A stretch of DNA of 64,000 nucleotides from Kaistia terrae (GTDB lineage Bacteria; Pseudomonadota; Alphaproteobacteria; Rhizobiales; Kaistiaceae), in contig NZ_JAPKNH010000003.1 of NCBI RefSeq assembly GCF_026344005.1, positions 248,001 through 312,000 of the forward strand, given 5' to 3'. Below the pieces are notes generated by a model. That model did not search any database, was not told the origin of the DNA, and worked only from the letters and a program-made list of their open reading frames with translations. How positions within the stretch are numbered: the stretch's first letter is position 1; each line of letters starts with the position of its first letter. Positions 8,540-17,577 of this stretch are shown here, piece after piece. Position numbers and translations under genes: made by a program.

Positions 8540-9691
8540 ATGGCTTCCGAGGAATCCAGCCAGCCGGCCGTTGAAGTCGCTTCGACCTCACCGATCGAGC
8601 CGGCTCCGCCGCCGCATGCCCCGGCTGCACAACCGCAAAATCCATTGCGGCGGATCGCGCTCATCGTCGTTGGAATCACGGTTGCCCTGTTCCTGCTCGG
8701 CATCGTCATGGAACGCCTCGTCCCCTATACGGCCGAGGCCGTGATTCAGGCCTATGTCGTACGGATCGCGCCCGAGGTGACGGGAAAGGTCATCGAGATC
8801 GGGGTCTCCGACAACGCGACGGTCCGGGCCGGTGACCTTCTGTTTCGCGTTGATCCCAAGCCCTATGAGATCGCTGTTGCCGAAGCGGAGGCACGGCTTG
8901 CTCGCGTCGGCCAGCAGCTCGGCGCCTCGACCTCGGCCGTCGATTCGGCGCAGGCGCAACTGGTCGAAGCGCAGGCCAACCGCGCCAATGAGCGCGAACA
9001 AACCCAGCGCGCGCTCGAACTGGTGAAGCGCGGCGTCTATCCGAAGGCAAGGCAGGATGACGCGCAGGCGAAGCTGAACATTGCCGAGGCAAATGTCGTC
9101 CGGGCGCAGGCGGATCTCGACAAGGCCAAGGCCGAACTCGGCCCCGCCGGCGAAGACAATCCTCAATTGCGCGAAGCGCTGGCTGCGCTCGAAACCGCCC
9201 GGCTCAACCTGTTACGCACAACGGTCAATGCGCCCTCGGACGGCGTCGTCACCAGCCTGCAGCTCGCCATCGGGCAGTTCGTTGGGACGGGCAGTCAGGC
9301 GATGACCTTCATCGACGCCAGCACGATCTGGATCGTCGCCAACATCAAGGAGAACAGCCTCGAGCATCTCACGGTCGGGGACCGGGCCGAGGTGACGCTC
9401 GATACGCGCCCGGGCCGTATCTATCCGGCGCAGGTCGAGAGCATCGGCTGGGGCGTATCGCAGGGCGGGATAGATCCGGCGACCGGTCTGCCGACCATTC
9501 GAAGCGAGAGCGGCTGGGTGCGCGAACCGCAGCGCTTTCCGATCCGGCTGACCTTTGCCGGCGACGTGCCCAAGGGGATTCGTTACGGCTCGCAGGTCAA
9601 TGTGACCATCTATACGGATGAAAATCCGATCGTGAATGCGATCGGTGCCTTCTGGATCCGTCTCGTCTCCGTGCTGAGCTATGCCAGCTGA
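8540..9691 (+). CDS. HlyD-family membrane fusion protein (EmrA/AaeA type)
   Basis: A 383-residue periplasmic adaptor. A proline-rich cytoplasmic tail of about 35 residues precedes one transmembrane helix (IALIVVGITVALFLLGIV). The first half of the biotinyl-lipoyl domain follows (APEVTGKVIEIGVSDNATV), then an alpha-helical hairpin (about 110-210), the second lipoyl half (NAPSDGVVTSLQLAIG) and a beta-barrel with VANIKENSLEHLTVGDRAEV. It bridges an inner-membrane pump to the outer membrane. The partner is almost certainly the DUF2955 protein, whose gene overlaps its end. Confidence 0.87.
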   Translation: MASEESSQPAVEVASTSPIEPAPPPHAPAAQPQNPLRRIALIVVGITVALFLLGIVMERLVPYTAEAVIQAYVVRIAPEVTGKVIEIGVSDNATVRAGDLLFRVDPKPYEIAVAEAEARLARVGQQLGASTSAVDSAQAQLVEAQANRANEREQTQRALELVKRGVYPKARQDDAQAKLNIAEANVVRAQADLDKAKAELGPAGEDNPQLREALAALETARLNLLRTTVNAPSDGVVTSLQLAIGQFVGTGSQAMTFIDASTIWIVANIKENSLEHLTVGDRAEVTLDTRPGRIYPAQVESIGWGVSQGGIDPATGLPTIRSESGWVREPQRFPIRLTFAGDVPKGIRYGSQVNVTIYTDENPIVNAIGAFWIRLVSVLSYAS

Positions 9692-10757
9692 CGCCGTCCT
9701 GAACCCGGCATCCGCCCCGCTCGGCTCGGGAATAGAGCAACAGCGAGTACGCAATTTCGGATTGCGTCTCGCCTTCGCCGTCTCCGTGGGCTTCACCGGC
9801 GCGGTCGCGGCCGGGGCCATCCTGCCTTTCCTCGTGCCGATGCTGGCGCTGCAATTCCTGGCGACAAGCCCACGCCCCATGAGCCTGGCGCAGATCATCG
9901 GCATGGCGCTGATGACTTTGGTCGTCGGGCAGGCCTTCGTGCTGTTGGTTGGCGTCTTCGGCGACCGACCTTTGGTGCTGCTGGCGCTTACCGGTCTCGC
10001 CTGCTTTCTATGCTTCGCGGCTCAGGCCACAGCACGTGGCGGACCGGCAATCAGCCTCATCCTTATCATCCTCGTCATGACGCTGGTCCTCGGTATGGCC
10101 CAGGTCGATCTCGGCGCCTCGATTGTCCTCGTGCTGGTCAATTCGATGCTGGCGGGGGTCATCCTGTCATGGATGGCCCATGCCCTGTTTCCGGATCCCG
10201 GCGGAACGCTGTCGGAAACTCTGAAGCCCCACCGCCTGCGCCGGCCGCTGCACCGGGCGGCGGCAAACGCATTTATCCTACTGGCGGTGCTGACGCTCTG
10301 TTTTACCAACAGCAATTTCAGTACGGCCATCGTTTTGCCGCTGACAGTGGTCTCTCTGCTATCGCAGGCCGACATTGCCACCAACACCAAGGCAATCGGC
10401 GGCCTGCTCGTCGTCAATCTGTTCGGCGGCATCGTTGCGTCTTTCGCCTTCACGCTCGTCTCCGCGCAACCGACGCTGGCCTTCCTGTTCACGCTGCTGC
10501 TTTCGGTCGGGCTGATCTTCGGCGGACGCGCCAGCGACCCGCGCCGCGGCAAGGTCTATGCCGGAGCGCTGATGATCTTCATGATCATCTTCGGCCTCGG
10601 CGTCTCCCCAATCCCGACGACCGCGCCGGAATCCTTTGCGACTCGAATCTGGATGCTGATTATCGCGATCACCATCACCTCGTGCGGCGTCGGTCTGCTC
10701 TGGCGCGTCGAGGAGCCTAGCCGTGGCGAGCTATCGAACGAATTGCCGTTGCAATGA
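9681..10757 (+). CDS. DUF2955 / FUSC-like inner-membrane protein
   Basis: A 358-residue polytopic protein with two sets of hydrophobic helices separated by a short charged stretch (about 165-190, KPHRLRRPLHRAA). This is the arrangement of DUF2955 proteins, related to the FUSC/AaeB aromatic-acid exporters. Its start overlaps the HlyD-type gene by 11 bases, which indicates translational coupling. Together they likely export an organic acid or aromatic compound; the substrate is unknown. Confidence 0.75.
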   Translation: MPADAVLNPASAPLGSGIEQQRVRNFGLRLAFAVSVGFTGAVAAGAILPFLVPMLALQFLATSPRPMSLAQIIGMALMTLVVGQAFVLLVGVFGDRPLVLLALTGLACFLCFAAQATARGGPAISLILIILVMTLVLGMAQVDLGASIVLVLVNSMLAGVILSWMAHALFPDPGGTLSETLKPHRLRRPLHRAAANAFILLAVLTLCFTNSNFSTAIVLPLTVVSLLSQADIATNTKAIGGLLVVNLFGGIVASFAFTLVSAQPTLAFLFTLLLSVGLIFGGRASDPRRGKVYAGALMIFMIIFGLGVSPIPTTAPESFATRIWMLIIAITITSCGVGLLWRVEEPSRGELSNELPLQ

Positions 10758-10784
10758 GCCCGTGAACCGCTCTGGTCGCGGAGA

Positions 10785-11720
10785 TCAATTCGCCTGGTTC
10801 GCCATGCCGACGGGATCTGCGAAAATCTGCACCTGATTGCGCCCGGAAACCTTGGCGCGATACAGCGCCTCGTCGGCGCGGCGATAGAAATCGCTCAGCG
10901 GCTCACCAGCCCGGCTCGCCGTGATCCCCGCCGAAAAAGTGTAAGAAAAATCAGCATGCAGCCCGAGCGGTCGGGACAGACGGACCACGGCGAGCATCCG
11001 CTCCAGGATGAGGCTGGCATGTTCCAGCGAGGTGTCCGGGAACGTCAACGCGAACTCCTCGCCCCCCATGCGGCCGAAGGAATCGGAGCGGCGCAACTGC
11101 CCCTGGATCAGATGGGCAAAATCCTGCAGAACCACATCGCCCATCTGATGGCCAAAGCGGTCGTTTACGAGCTTGAAATTGTCGATGTCGATGACAGCGA
11201 GACAGCCCAGGCGCCCAATCGTCCGGTGATCGGCAAGGATGTGCTCGATCCGGGCCGTCAGGAAACGGCGGTTGGCTACGCCGGTGAGATCATCCGTGTA
11301 GGAAGCCTTGATGGCCAGGTCGCGGTCCTGCCGGACCGTCCGCTCGTCAGCGCGAATGTGGCTGATATCGCTGGCAATGCATAGCATCCAGCCATCGACA
11401 TCGACCGCCTCGGTCATCCAGAGCCACCGCCCGTCATGCAGATCTGTCTCGAACGCGCGGAACCCGGTCTTGCCACGCCGCGACAGGGTCGAGGTCAGCC
11501 AGGCATCGAGATCCGGGACCCGCAACACCGTTCCACGAGCGAGGCCGTGGTTGCGGCGCATGATCTCAGCCCAGGACGGCGATTCATCCGGCCCGACAAA
11601 GTAAGCCGCTCGAAAGGCGTGGTTGGCATAACGGACACGATCGAATCCATCATAGACCGCGACCAGGACTTCCGAAGCATCATAGAGCTGCGCGATCCTC
11701 GATCTGACGATATCGTCCAA
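10785..11720 (-). CDS. Diguanylate cyclase with PAS-like sensor domain
   Basis: A 311-residue cytoplasmic protein. Residues 10-125 form a PAS-like sensor (VAVYDGFDRVRYANHAF, then WMLCIASDISHIRADE). A short helix leads into a GGDEF domain starting DDLTGVANRRFL, with the active-site motif GGEEF at 219-223. An RxxD inhibitory site is present at 210-213. It should make cyclic di-GMP from two GTP. Translation starts at TTG 11720, 7 nt after GGAGG. It is convergent with the efflux genes and shows no obvious pathway link. Confidence 0.9.
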   Translation of the reverse strand: MDDIVRSRIAQLYDASEVLVAVYDGFDRVRYANHAFRAAYFVGPDESPSWAEIMRRNHGLARGTVLRVPDLDAWLTSTLSRRGKTGFRAFETDLHDGRWLWMTEAVDVDGWMLCIASDISHIRADERTVRQDRDLAIKASYTDDLTGVANRRFLTARIEHILADHRTIGRLGCLAVIDIDNFKLVNDRFGHQMGDVVLQDFAHLIQGQLRRSDSFGRMGGEEFALTFPDTSLEHASLILERMLAVVRLSRPLGLHADFSYTFSAGITASRAGEPLSDFYRRADEALYRAKVSGRNQVQIFADPVGMANQAN

Positions 11721-11896
11721 ACCAGCGCCTCCACCGCCTCATGTCACCCGGGCCGAACTCGTCAACGGAGCTCGGAATGCGTGAATATATCGCGCACAAG
11801 TAGCGTAAGTGACAGCGGTCTTCCAGCTTCGTTTGGAACGACAATAGACCCGATGCCAGCGCCTCGGGAAAGCTATCGCTCTCGGGTGCCTTCGCG

Positions 11897-13387
11897 TCAA
11901 GCCTGCGCAAAGGCGGCAGTCAGAACATCGTTTTCGGTCAGTCCCTGGTTGGGAGCGAGCAGCGTCTGCCGACCGCGCGAGAGCACCATCACGGTCGAGG
12001 CGAGGGCCAACACTTCCGGCAGTTCGGAAGAAACGAAAATGACGCTCATGCCCTTTTTCGCCAGATCCTGGATCTGCTTGTAGATGTCGGCCTTGGTGCG
12101 GACGTCAACGCCATGCGTGGGCTCGTCGAGGAACAGGATTTCCGGCTCGGAGGCGAGGCAGCGGGCGAAGATCACCTTCTGCTGGTTGCCACCCGACAGG
12201 CGACGGATCGGCTGCTCCGGACCTTCGCTGACGATGCCGAGCGCATCGCGGAACCGGGCAAAGAGGGATTTTTCCACGCCGAGGTCGAGAATACCGCCGC
12301 TCTTCTGGCGCTTGGCGACCGCGACGTTTTCGGCCAGCGACAGGCTGGGCAGGATGCCATTGGTCTTGCGGCCTTCGGGCAGCAGAGCTAGGCCGCTCTG
12401 CCAGGCCTCGGTCGAGTTCGTCGGCACGATGCCGTCCGGCCGAACGATCGTCCCGGCGGCAAGCGGCCGGATACCGCAAAGGAGTTCCAGCAACTCCGTG
12501 CGGCCGGCGCCGACAAGCCCGAAGATCCCGAGGATCTCGCCCTCGCGCAGCGCAAAGGAGACCGGCCCGACGCGGCCCTTGTCAGCGATAGCCTCGGCCT
12601 TCAGCCGGATCGGCGCATCGGCGGCGATAGCGGGCTTATCGAGCGCATCGAAGGTGAAAGCGCGGCCCGTCATGTCGGCGATGATGCCGGCGCGAGTCGT
12701 CTCGGCCACAGGGCGATCGCCGACAACCCGGCCATCGCGCAACACGACGACGCGGTCCGAGATCGCGAACACCTCGTCGAAGCGATGGCTGATGAAGATG
12801 ATGGCGACGCCATGAGCGCGCAGGTCGCGCACGATGGCGAACAGCGCCTCGGCCTCGTGCGGTGTCAGCGAGGCGGTCGGCTCGTCGAGGATCAGCAGGC
12901 GGGCATTGCGGGCCAGCGCCTTGGCGATCTCGACGATCTGCTGCTCGGCGGTCGACAGCGAGCCGGCCTCGACGCGAGGATCGATATGCGCCGCACCGAC
13001 CCGCGCCAGCAGTTCGCGCGCCTTGGCGGCCAGTGCCTTGCGATCGATGATGCCGGATTTGCCGGTCATGTAGTCGCCGATGAACAGGTTCTCCATCACC
13101 GAAAGCGAGGAGATCAGCGACAGTTCCTGATGGATATGGATGATGCCGGCGTCGAGCGCCGAGCGGGTATCGCGGAATACGGTCTCGGCGCCACTCCAGA
13201 CGATCGTGCCGCCATCACGCGGCAAGGCGCCCGACAGGATGTTGACGAAGGTCGACTTGCCGGCGCCGTTCTCACCCAGCAGCGCAACCACCTGGCCGGC
13301 AGAGATGTCGAAATCGACCCCATGCAGGACGCGGTTCTGGTCAAACGATTTGGCGATGCCACGGGCGGAGAGAAGGCAGTCGGTCAT
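11897..13387 (-). CDS. CUT2 sugar ABC transporter ATPase, double NBD (RbsA-like)
   Basis: A 496-residue ATPase with two fused nucleotide-binding domains. NBD1 has Walker A GENGAGKST, signature LSTAEQQ and Walker B LLILDEP. NBD2 has a modified Walker A region GLVGAGRTELL, signature LSGGNQQ and Walker B ILFLDEP. Both halves follow the normal RbsA pattern. It powers the importer made with the binding protein and permease upstream on the same strand, and it is the last gene of a minus-strand run about 16 kb long. Confidence 0.92.
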   Translation of the reverse strand: MTDCLLSARGIAKSFDQNRVLHGVDFDISAGQVVALLGENGAGKSTFVNILSGALPRDGGTIVWSGAETVFRDTRSALDAGIIHIHQELSLISSLSVMENLFIGDYMTGKSGIIDRKALAAKARELLARVGAAHIDPRVEAGSLSTAEQQIVEIAKALARNARLLILDEPTASLTPHEAEALFAIVRDLRAHGVAIIFISHRFDEVFAISDRVVVLRDGRVVGDRPVAETTRAGIIADMTGRAFTFDALDKPAIAADAPIRLKAEAIADKGRVGPVSFALREGEILGIFGLVGAGRTELLELLCGIRPLAAGTIVRPDGIVPTNSTEAWQSGLALLPEGRKTNGILPSLSLAENVAVAKRQKSGGILDLGVEKSLFARFRDALGIVSEGPEQPIRRLSGGNQQKVIFARCLASEPEILFLDEPTHGVDVRTKADIYKQIQDLAKKGMSVIFVSSELPEVLALASTVMVLSRGRQTLLAPNQGLTENDVLTAAFAQA

Positions 13388-13412
13388 TGGGCTCTCAAAA
13401 TCAGGAACAAGG

Positions 13413-13436
13413 CCCTCCCCCGCTTACGGGAGAGGG
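13413..13436 (-). repeat. Family B palindrome acting as intercistronic hairpin
   Basis: CCCTCCCCCG (13413-13422) pairs with CGGGAGAGGG (13427-13436) with one mismatch. It lies between the binding-protein and ATPase genes and belongs to the CTCTCCC-type palindromes found several times in this window. In this position it may protect the binding-protein mRNA. Confidence 0.55.
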
Positions 13437-13463
13437 TGTTGTAAGGGTCTCTCGGCGACGAAC

Positions 13464-14468
13464 TTAGGTCTTGGCGCCCTTGCCGAGCGCCACCGGGGCG
13501 TCGACGGCGATATCGGCGGGATAGGTCGCGCCGAAGGCGATCATGTTGTGCAGCATGACGATGCTGTCGAAGGCCTGGCGCGCCGGCGCCTGGTCGATCA
13601 GAGCCAGGATCTCGCCGCCGTCCTTGTACTGCTGCTTCTCCGGCAGGTCGTCATAACCGACGACGCCGACCTTGCCCGTCGCCTTGGAGTCGCGGACCGC
13701 CTTGGCAGCAGCCTCCGAACCACCGGCCGTAACATAGATAATCGACAGGTCGGGGTTGGAGGTCATGATATCGGTCGCCTGCGAGTAGGCGGTGGCATCG
13801 TCGTCCTTGCACTCGAACGGGCCGACAATGGTGATGTCGGGGTAGCTCTTCTTGAGCAGGTCAAGCGCACCGTTCATGCGGGCGTCGTGCTGGGCAGCAC
13901 CGAGATAACCAGTGATGACGGCGATCTTGCCCTTGCCACCGGTCTGCTTGGCGATGAACTCGCCCGCCTTGGCGCCAGCGTCGTAGGCCAGCATGCCGAT
14001 CGAGACGTTACGATTCGACTTTTCGGCGGAGTCAGCGATGAAGGAAACGAACGGCACGCCCTCGGCGACCACTTCGTTCACCTTGGCGACGGTGCCGTCG
14101 AAGATCGGCACGGCTGCGATGCCGTCATACTGCTTGGTCAGCGCACCATCGATGCCGGCGACCATCACCTCGGCCGTCAGGCCGGTGCCGAGCTGGATGT
14201 AGTCGACGGTGGTGTTGAGCGGCTTCAGATATTCGGCGGCGGCGGCGATGCCCTTGTCGGCGGCTTCCCAGAACGACGAGCCCTGGAACGAGAGCACGGC
14301 GAGGCGGAGCGGCTTCGGGGCGGCGCCCTGGGCGGCAACGGCGCCGCCGACTGCCTTGGCGCCTTCCGACAACGCAACCTCTTGGGCGAGTGCCAGGCCC
14401 GGCATCAGCGGCAGAGCAAGGCCGGCGGCCGAAAGCATCAGGAAGCGGCGGCGATCGAATGTAGTCAT
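13464..14468 (-). CDS. CUT2 periplasmic sugar-binding protein
   Basis: A 334-residue RbsB-type binding protein. The N-terminus MTTFDRRRFLMLSAAG carries a twin-arginine-like RRRFLML signal and a cleavage region near ALA-QEV, so export may be through Tat. The mature part has LRLAVLSFQGSSFWEAADKG, VDYIQLG, FVSFIADSAEKSNR and VGVVGYDDLP. It belongs with the permease upstream and ATPase downstream. The sugar is unknown; the operon partners suggest an unusual sugar or sugar acid. GGAGGAA precedes the ATG. Confidence 0.9.
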   Translation of the reverse strand: MTTFDRRRFLMLSAAGLALPLMPGLALAQEVALSEGAKAVGGAVAAQGAAPKPLRLAVLSFQGSSFWEAADKGIAAAAEYLKPLNTTVDYIQLGTGLTAEVMVAGIDGALTKQYDGIAAVPIFDGTVAKVNEVVAEGVPFVSFIADSAEKSNRNVSIGMLAYDAGAKAGEFIAKQTGGKGKIAVITGYLGAAQHDARMNGALDLLKKSYPDITIVGPFECKDDDATAYSQATDIMTSNPDLSIIYVTAGGSEAAAKAVRDSKATGKVGVVGYDDLPEKQQYKDGGEILALIDQAPARQAFDSIVMLHNMIAFGATYPADIAVDAPVALGKGAKT

Positions 14469-14520
14469 GGTTTCCTCCAGAGTTGAAAGTCTTGAACGAG
14501 TGGCGGCGACGTTGCGCCGC

Positions 14521-15474
14521 TCAGTCCTCTTCGCTGCGCCGGTTCAGGCTGTCCGCGCCGACGGCGAGGATGACGACGAGACCGATGGTGATGGTCTGCC
14601 AGTAGCCCGAGACGTTGAGCAGGACGAACGCGTTGCGCAGCAGGCCGATCAGCGCCGCGCCGATGACGACGCCACCGATCGAGCCACGCCCGCCGGAGAG
14701 CGCGACACCGCCAAGAATGACCGCGGCGATGACGTCGAGTTCGTAGCCGAGGCCGAGATTGGGATTGGCGTTGGTCAGCATGCCGCCAAGCAGCAGGCCG
14801 CCGAGACCGGCGAGGCTACCCGAGACGGTGAAGACAAGGATGCGGGTACGCGCCACGTCGATGCCGGCGAGACGCGCGGCGCGGGCATTGTCGCCGACCG
14901 CATAGACGTTGCGGCCCCAGCGCGTCCGGGTCGCGAACAGCCAGACGATGATCGTCAGCGCCACGAGCAGGATGAACTGGACGGGTAGCCCGCCTATCTT
15001 GCCGTAACCTAGGAAAGCCGCCCAATTGTCGAAGCGCTGCGGATTGCCGTTGGTGATCAGCAACGCCGCGCCGCGCGCGATCGACAGCGTGCCGAGCGTC
15101 GTGATGAACGGATTGATCCTGAGCTTGGTGATCAGCACGCCATTGGCGAAGCCGATCGCCATGCCGATGCCGATGGCGCCGGCTATGCCCAGCGACGGCA
15201 TGCCGGTCGTCGCCGAGACGATCGCGCCGGTGACAGCCGAAAGTCCGATGACCGAGCCGACAGACAGATCGATGCCGCCGGCGATGATCACCAGCGCCTG
15301 GCCGAGCGCGACGATGCCGACGACCGAGATCTGGCGCGCGACGTTGGAGAGGTTGCGCCCCGTCAGGAAGAACTCGCTGGCGAAGGTCAGGCCGAGGAAG
15401 ACGAGGACGAGCATCGCGAGAACGGTCGCCTCGCGGCGCGTCCGCACGAAGCGGACGACATTGGCAGCAGTCAT
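14521..15474 (-). CDS. CUT2 sugar ABC transporter permease
   Basis: A 317-residue RbsC-family permease with about ten hydrophobic segments. The family motif GGIDLSVGSVIGLSA is near residues 65-80 and YAVGDNARAARLAGI forms the cytoplasmic coupling loop. It starts three bases after the enoyl-CoA hydratase gene stops, so the acyl-CoA enzymes and the importer are in one operon. Confidence 0.9.
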   Translation of the reverse strand: MTAANVVRFVRTRREATVLAMLVLVFLGLTFASEFFLTGRNLSNVARQISVVGIVALGQALVIIAGGIDLSVGSVIGLSAVTGAIVSATTGMPSLGIAGAIGIGMAIGFANGVLITKLRINPFITTLGTLSIARGAALLITNGNPQRFDNWAAFLGYGKIGGLPVQFILLVALTIIVWLFATRTRWGRNVYAVGDNARAARLAGIDVARTRILVFTVSGSLAGLGGLLLGGMLTNANPNLGLGYELDVIAAVILGGVALSGGRGSIGGVVIGAALIGLLRNAFVLLNVSGYWQTITIGLVVILAVGADSLNRRSEED

Positions 15475-15477
15475 GAA

Positions 15478-16248
15478 TCAGCGTCTCTTGAAGGTGGGCT
15501 GGCGCTTTTCCTTGAAGGCGGCGCGGCCTTCAGCGGCGTCTTCCGTGGCAAAGCAGATGGTCTGCAGGTCGCGCTCGTAGTGGATCGCCTGCTCCTGCGG
15601 CATGGTGAAAGCCGCCTGCAGGTTGAGCTTGGCCGTCTCGGCCGCGATCGGCGCGCGACTGGCGATCACGTCGGCAATGGAACGAGCGCGGGCGAGCAGA
15701 TCCGCCTGCGGAACGACTTCCGACACCAGCCCCCAGGCCAGCGCCTTCTCCGCCGGGATCGGATCGCCGGTCATGATCATCAGCGCCGCGTTCGACGGAC
15801 CGACCGAATGTGCCAGGAACGTCGCCATGCCACCACCACCGATCCAGCCGAGCTTGATCTCGGGTGCCGCGAACTGCGCATTGTCGGAGGCGATACGGAT
15901 GTCGCAGGAGAGCGACGTCTCCAGCCCGCCGCCGAAGGCGTAGCCGTTCACCGCCGCGATGGTCGGCTTCAGCAGCTTGCGGATCGCGTCGCAATAGTCG
16001 GCGCGATTGCGGAACTGCCAGGGCGATTCATAAGTGTCGAGTTCCTTGATGTCGGAACCGGCGCAAAACGCCCGCTCGCCGGCGCCGGTGACGATGACGA
16101 CGCGGATCATGTCGCTGTCATTGCATTCCTGCACGGCAGCGACGATCGCCTTCGACATTTCCGGCGTGACGGCGTTGAGCTTGGCCGGCCGGTTCAGCGT
16201 GATCGTCGCGACGTGGCCGTCGACGGTGAAGAGGATATCGTCGGTCAT
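15478..16248 (-). CDS. Enoyl-CoA hydratase/isomerase family protein
   Basis: A 256-residue crotonase-fold enzyme. The oxyanion-hole region is AFCAGSDIKEL. The second segment NGYAFGGGLETSLSCDIRIA keeps the first catalytic glutamate (in GGGLE), and APEIKLGWIGGGG keeps the second. It should therefore be able to hydrate or dehydrate an acyl-CoA rather than being a bare structural member. It overlaps the CoA-transferase gene by ATGA and is followed directly by a sugar permease, an odd partner. The acyl-CoA substrate is unknown. Confidence 0.85.
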   Translation of the reverse strand: MTDDILFTVDGHVATITLNRPAKLNAVTPEMSKAIVAAVQECNDSDMIRVVIVTGAGERAFCAGSDIKELDTYESPWQFRNRADYCDAIRKLLKPTIAAVNGYAFGGGLETSLSCDIRIASDNAQFAAPEIKLGWIGGGGMATFLAHSVGPSNAALMIMTGDPIPAEKALAWGLVSEVVPQADLLARARSIADVIASRAPIAAETAKLNLQAAFTMPQEQAIHYERDLQTICFATEDAAEGRAAFKEKRQPTFKRR

Positions 16249-17438
16249 GCCGAACCCTCGCTGACGGCACCCTTGGCGAGCAGGTCGTTGATCGCCGCCT
16301 CGTCCAGGCCGGCCTCGGCCAGAACGTCGCGCGTATGCTCGCCGGTCAGCGGCGCGCCGCGTTCGACGGTCGAGGGCGTCTTCGAGAACTTGATCGCGAA
16401 GCCCGGCGTCTTCACATGGCCTTCGGTCGGGTGGTCATACTCGACGAAGGTGCCGTTGTGCTTGATCTGCTCGTCCTCGACGAGATCGGCATAGCCATAG
16501 ACCGGGCCGCACCAGATATCGGCCGCGCGCAGCAGCTCCAGCCATTCGGCGGAGCTTTTCGTCTTCAGCTTCTCGCGCGTCTTGGCGAAGATCTCGTCGC
16601 GCTTCTCCCAGGTGTCGGTCTCGTCGTCCATGGTGAGGAAGCTGTCCTCGCCGATCACCGCGCCAAGCGTCGCCAACTTCGGGAACGAGACGATGATGTA
16701 GCCGTCGGTCGTCGCGAAGGCGCCATAGGGCGCGCGGATATAGACATGCGCATGCGGCTCGGCCGAGCGGGTCTGCGGCTTGCCGGCGACGGTGAAGACG
16801 GAGAGTTCCTGCATCTGGATCGTGGTGATCGCGTCCAGCATGTTGACCTGGACCAGCTGGCCCTCGCCCGTCCGCTCGCGATGCAGCAACGCTGCCAACG
16901 CGCCTTCGAAGGCGGTGTAGGCGGTGATCGCATCGACCAGATACTGGCCGGCAGCGGTCGGTGGCTCGCCCTCGCGGCCAGCCGAAAGCATGGCGCCCGA
17001 CATGCCCTGCAGGACCAGGTCCTGGCCCGGACGGTTCAGATAGGGGCCGTCCTCGCCATAGCCGGAGATCGAGACGTAGATCAGCTTCGGGTTGATCTTC
17101 GACAGCGTCTCGTAATCAACGCCCAGCCGCTTGGCGACGCCAGGACGATAGTTCTGCAGGAAGACGTCAGCCGTCTTCACCAGTTCGAGCAGCATCGCCT
17201 TGCCGTCGGGGTTCTTCAGGTCGATGGCGAGCGAGCGCTTGTTGCGGTTGAGCGACAGGAACGAGACGTTGACCTTGTTGCCGCGCGCGCCGCCAGCCGC
17301 GACATGGCGCTGCCACTCGCCGTTGATCGGCTCAACCTTGACGACGTCGGCGCCGAGATCGCCCAGACGCTGCGCCGCGAACGGCCCCGCCATGGCGATC
17401 GAACAATCGAGCACGCGGTAACCGGAGAGAATGCCCAT
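16245..17438 (-). CDS. Class III CoA-transferase (CaiB/BaiF family)
   Basis: A 397-residue CaiB/BaiF protein. It begins LSGYRVLDCSIAMAGPFAAQ and has DLGADVVKVEP, SLNRNKRSLAIDLK, the DVFLQNYRPG strand and the putative catalytic aspartate in QYLVDAITAY. These enzymes move CoA between carboxylic acids, often in anaerobic or unusual carboxylate catabolism. It is translationally coupled (ATGA) to the enoyl-CoA hydratase. The pair probably activates and then hydrates a carboxylate derived from the imported sugar, but that is inference. Confidence 0.88.
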   Translation of the reverse strand: MGILSGYRVLDCSIAMAGPFAAQRLGDLGADVVKVEPINGEWQRHVAAGGARGNKVNVSFLSLNRNKRSLAIDLKNPDGKAMLLELVKTADVFLQNYRPGVAKRLGVDYETLSKINPKLIYVSISGYGEDGPYLNRPGQDLVLQGMSGAMLSAGREGEPPTAAGQYLVDAITAYTAFEGALAALLHRERTGEGQLVQVNMLDAITTIQMQELSVFTVAGKPQTRSAEPHAHVYIRAPYGAFATTDGYIIVSFPKLATLGAVIGEDSFLTMDDETDTWEKRDEIFAKTREKLKTKSSAEWLELLRAADIWCGPVYGYADLVEDEQIKHNGTFVEYDHPTEGHVKTPGFAIKFSKTPSTVERGAPLTGEHTRDVLAEAGLDEAAINDLLAKGAVSEGSA

Positions 17439-17466
17439 TTTCTAAAACCTCAAAGATCCGAACAAT

Positions 17467-17558
17467 CCGTCATCCCTGCGAAAGCAGGGATCCATTCAGC
17501 CCATTGGAGGAGGCCGCATGGATCCCGGGTCTCCGCTGCGCTCCGCCCGGGATGACGG
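17467..17558. repeat. Family A palindromic repeat (GTCATCCC type), copy 1
   Basis: The element starts ccgtcatccctgcgaaagca and ends cccgggatgacgg, with the termini inverted relative to each other. It lies between the CoA-transferase and SDR genes. Four further copies are at 25753, 25925, 29172 and 48206. All are intergenic. Confidence 0.75.
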
Positions 17559-17577
17559 CGGCGCGCATGCGAATGGA

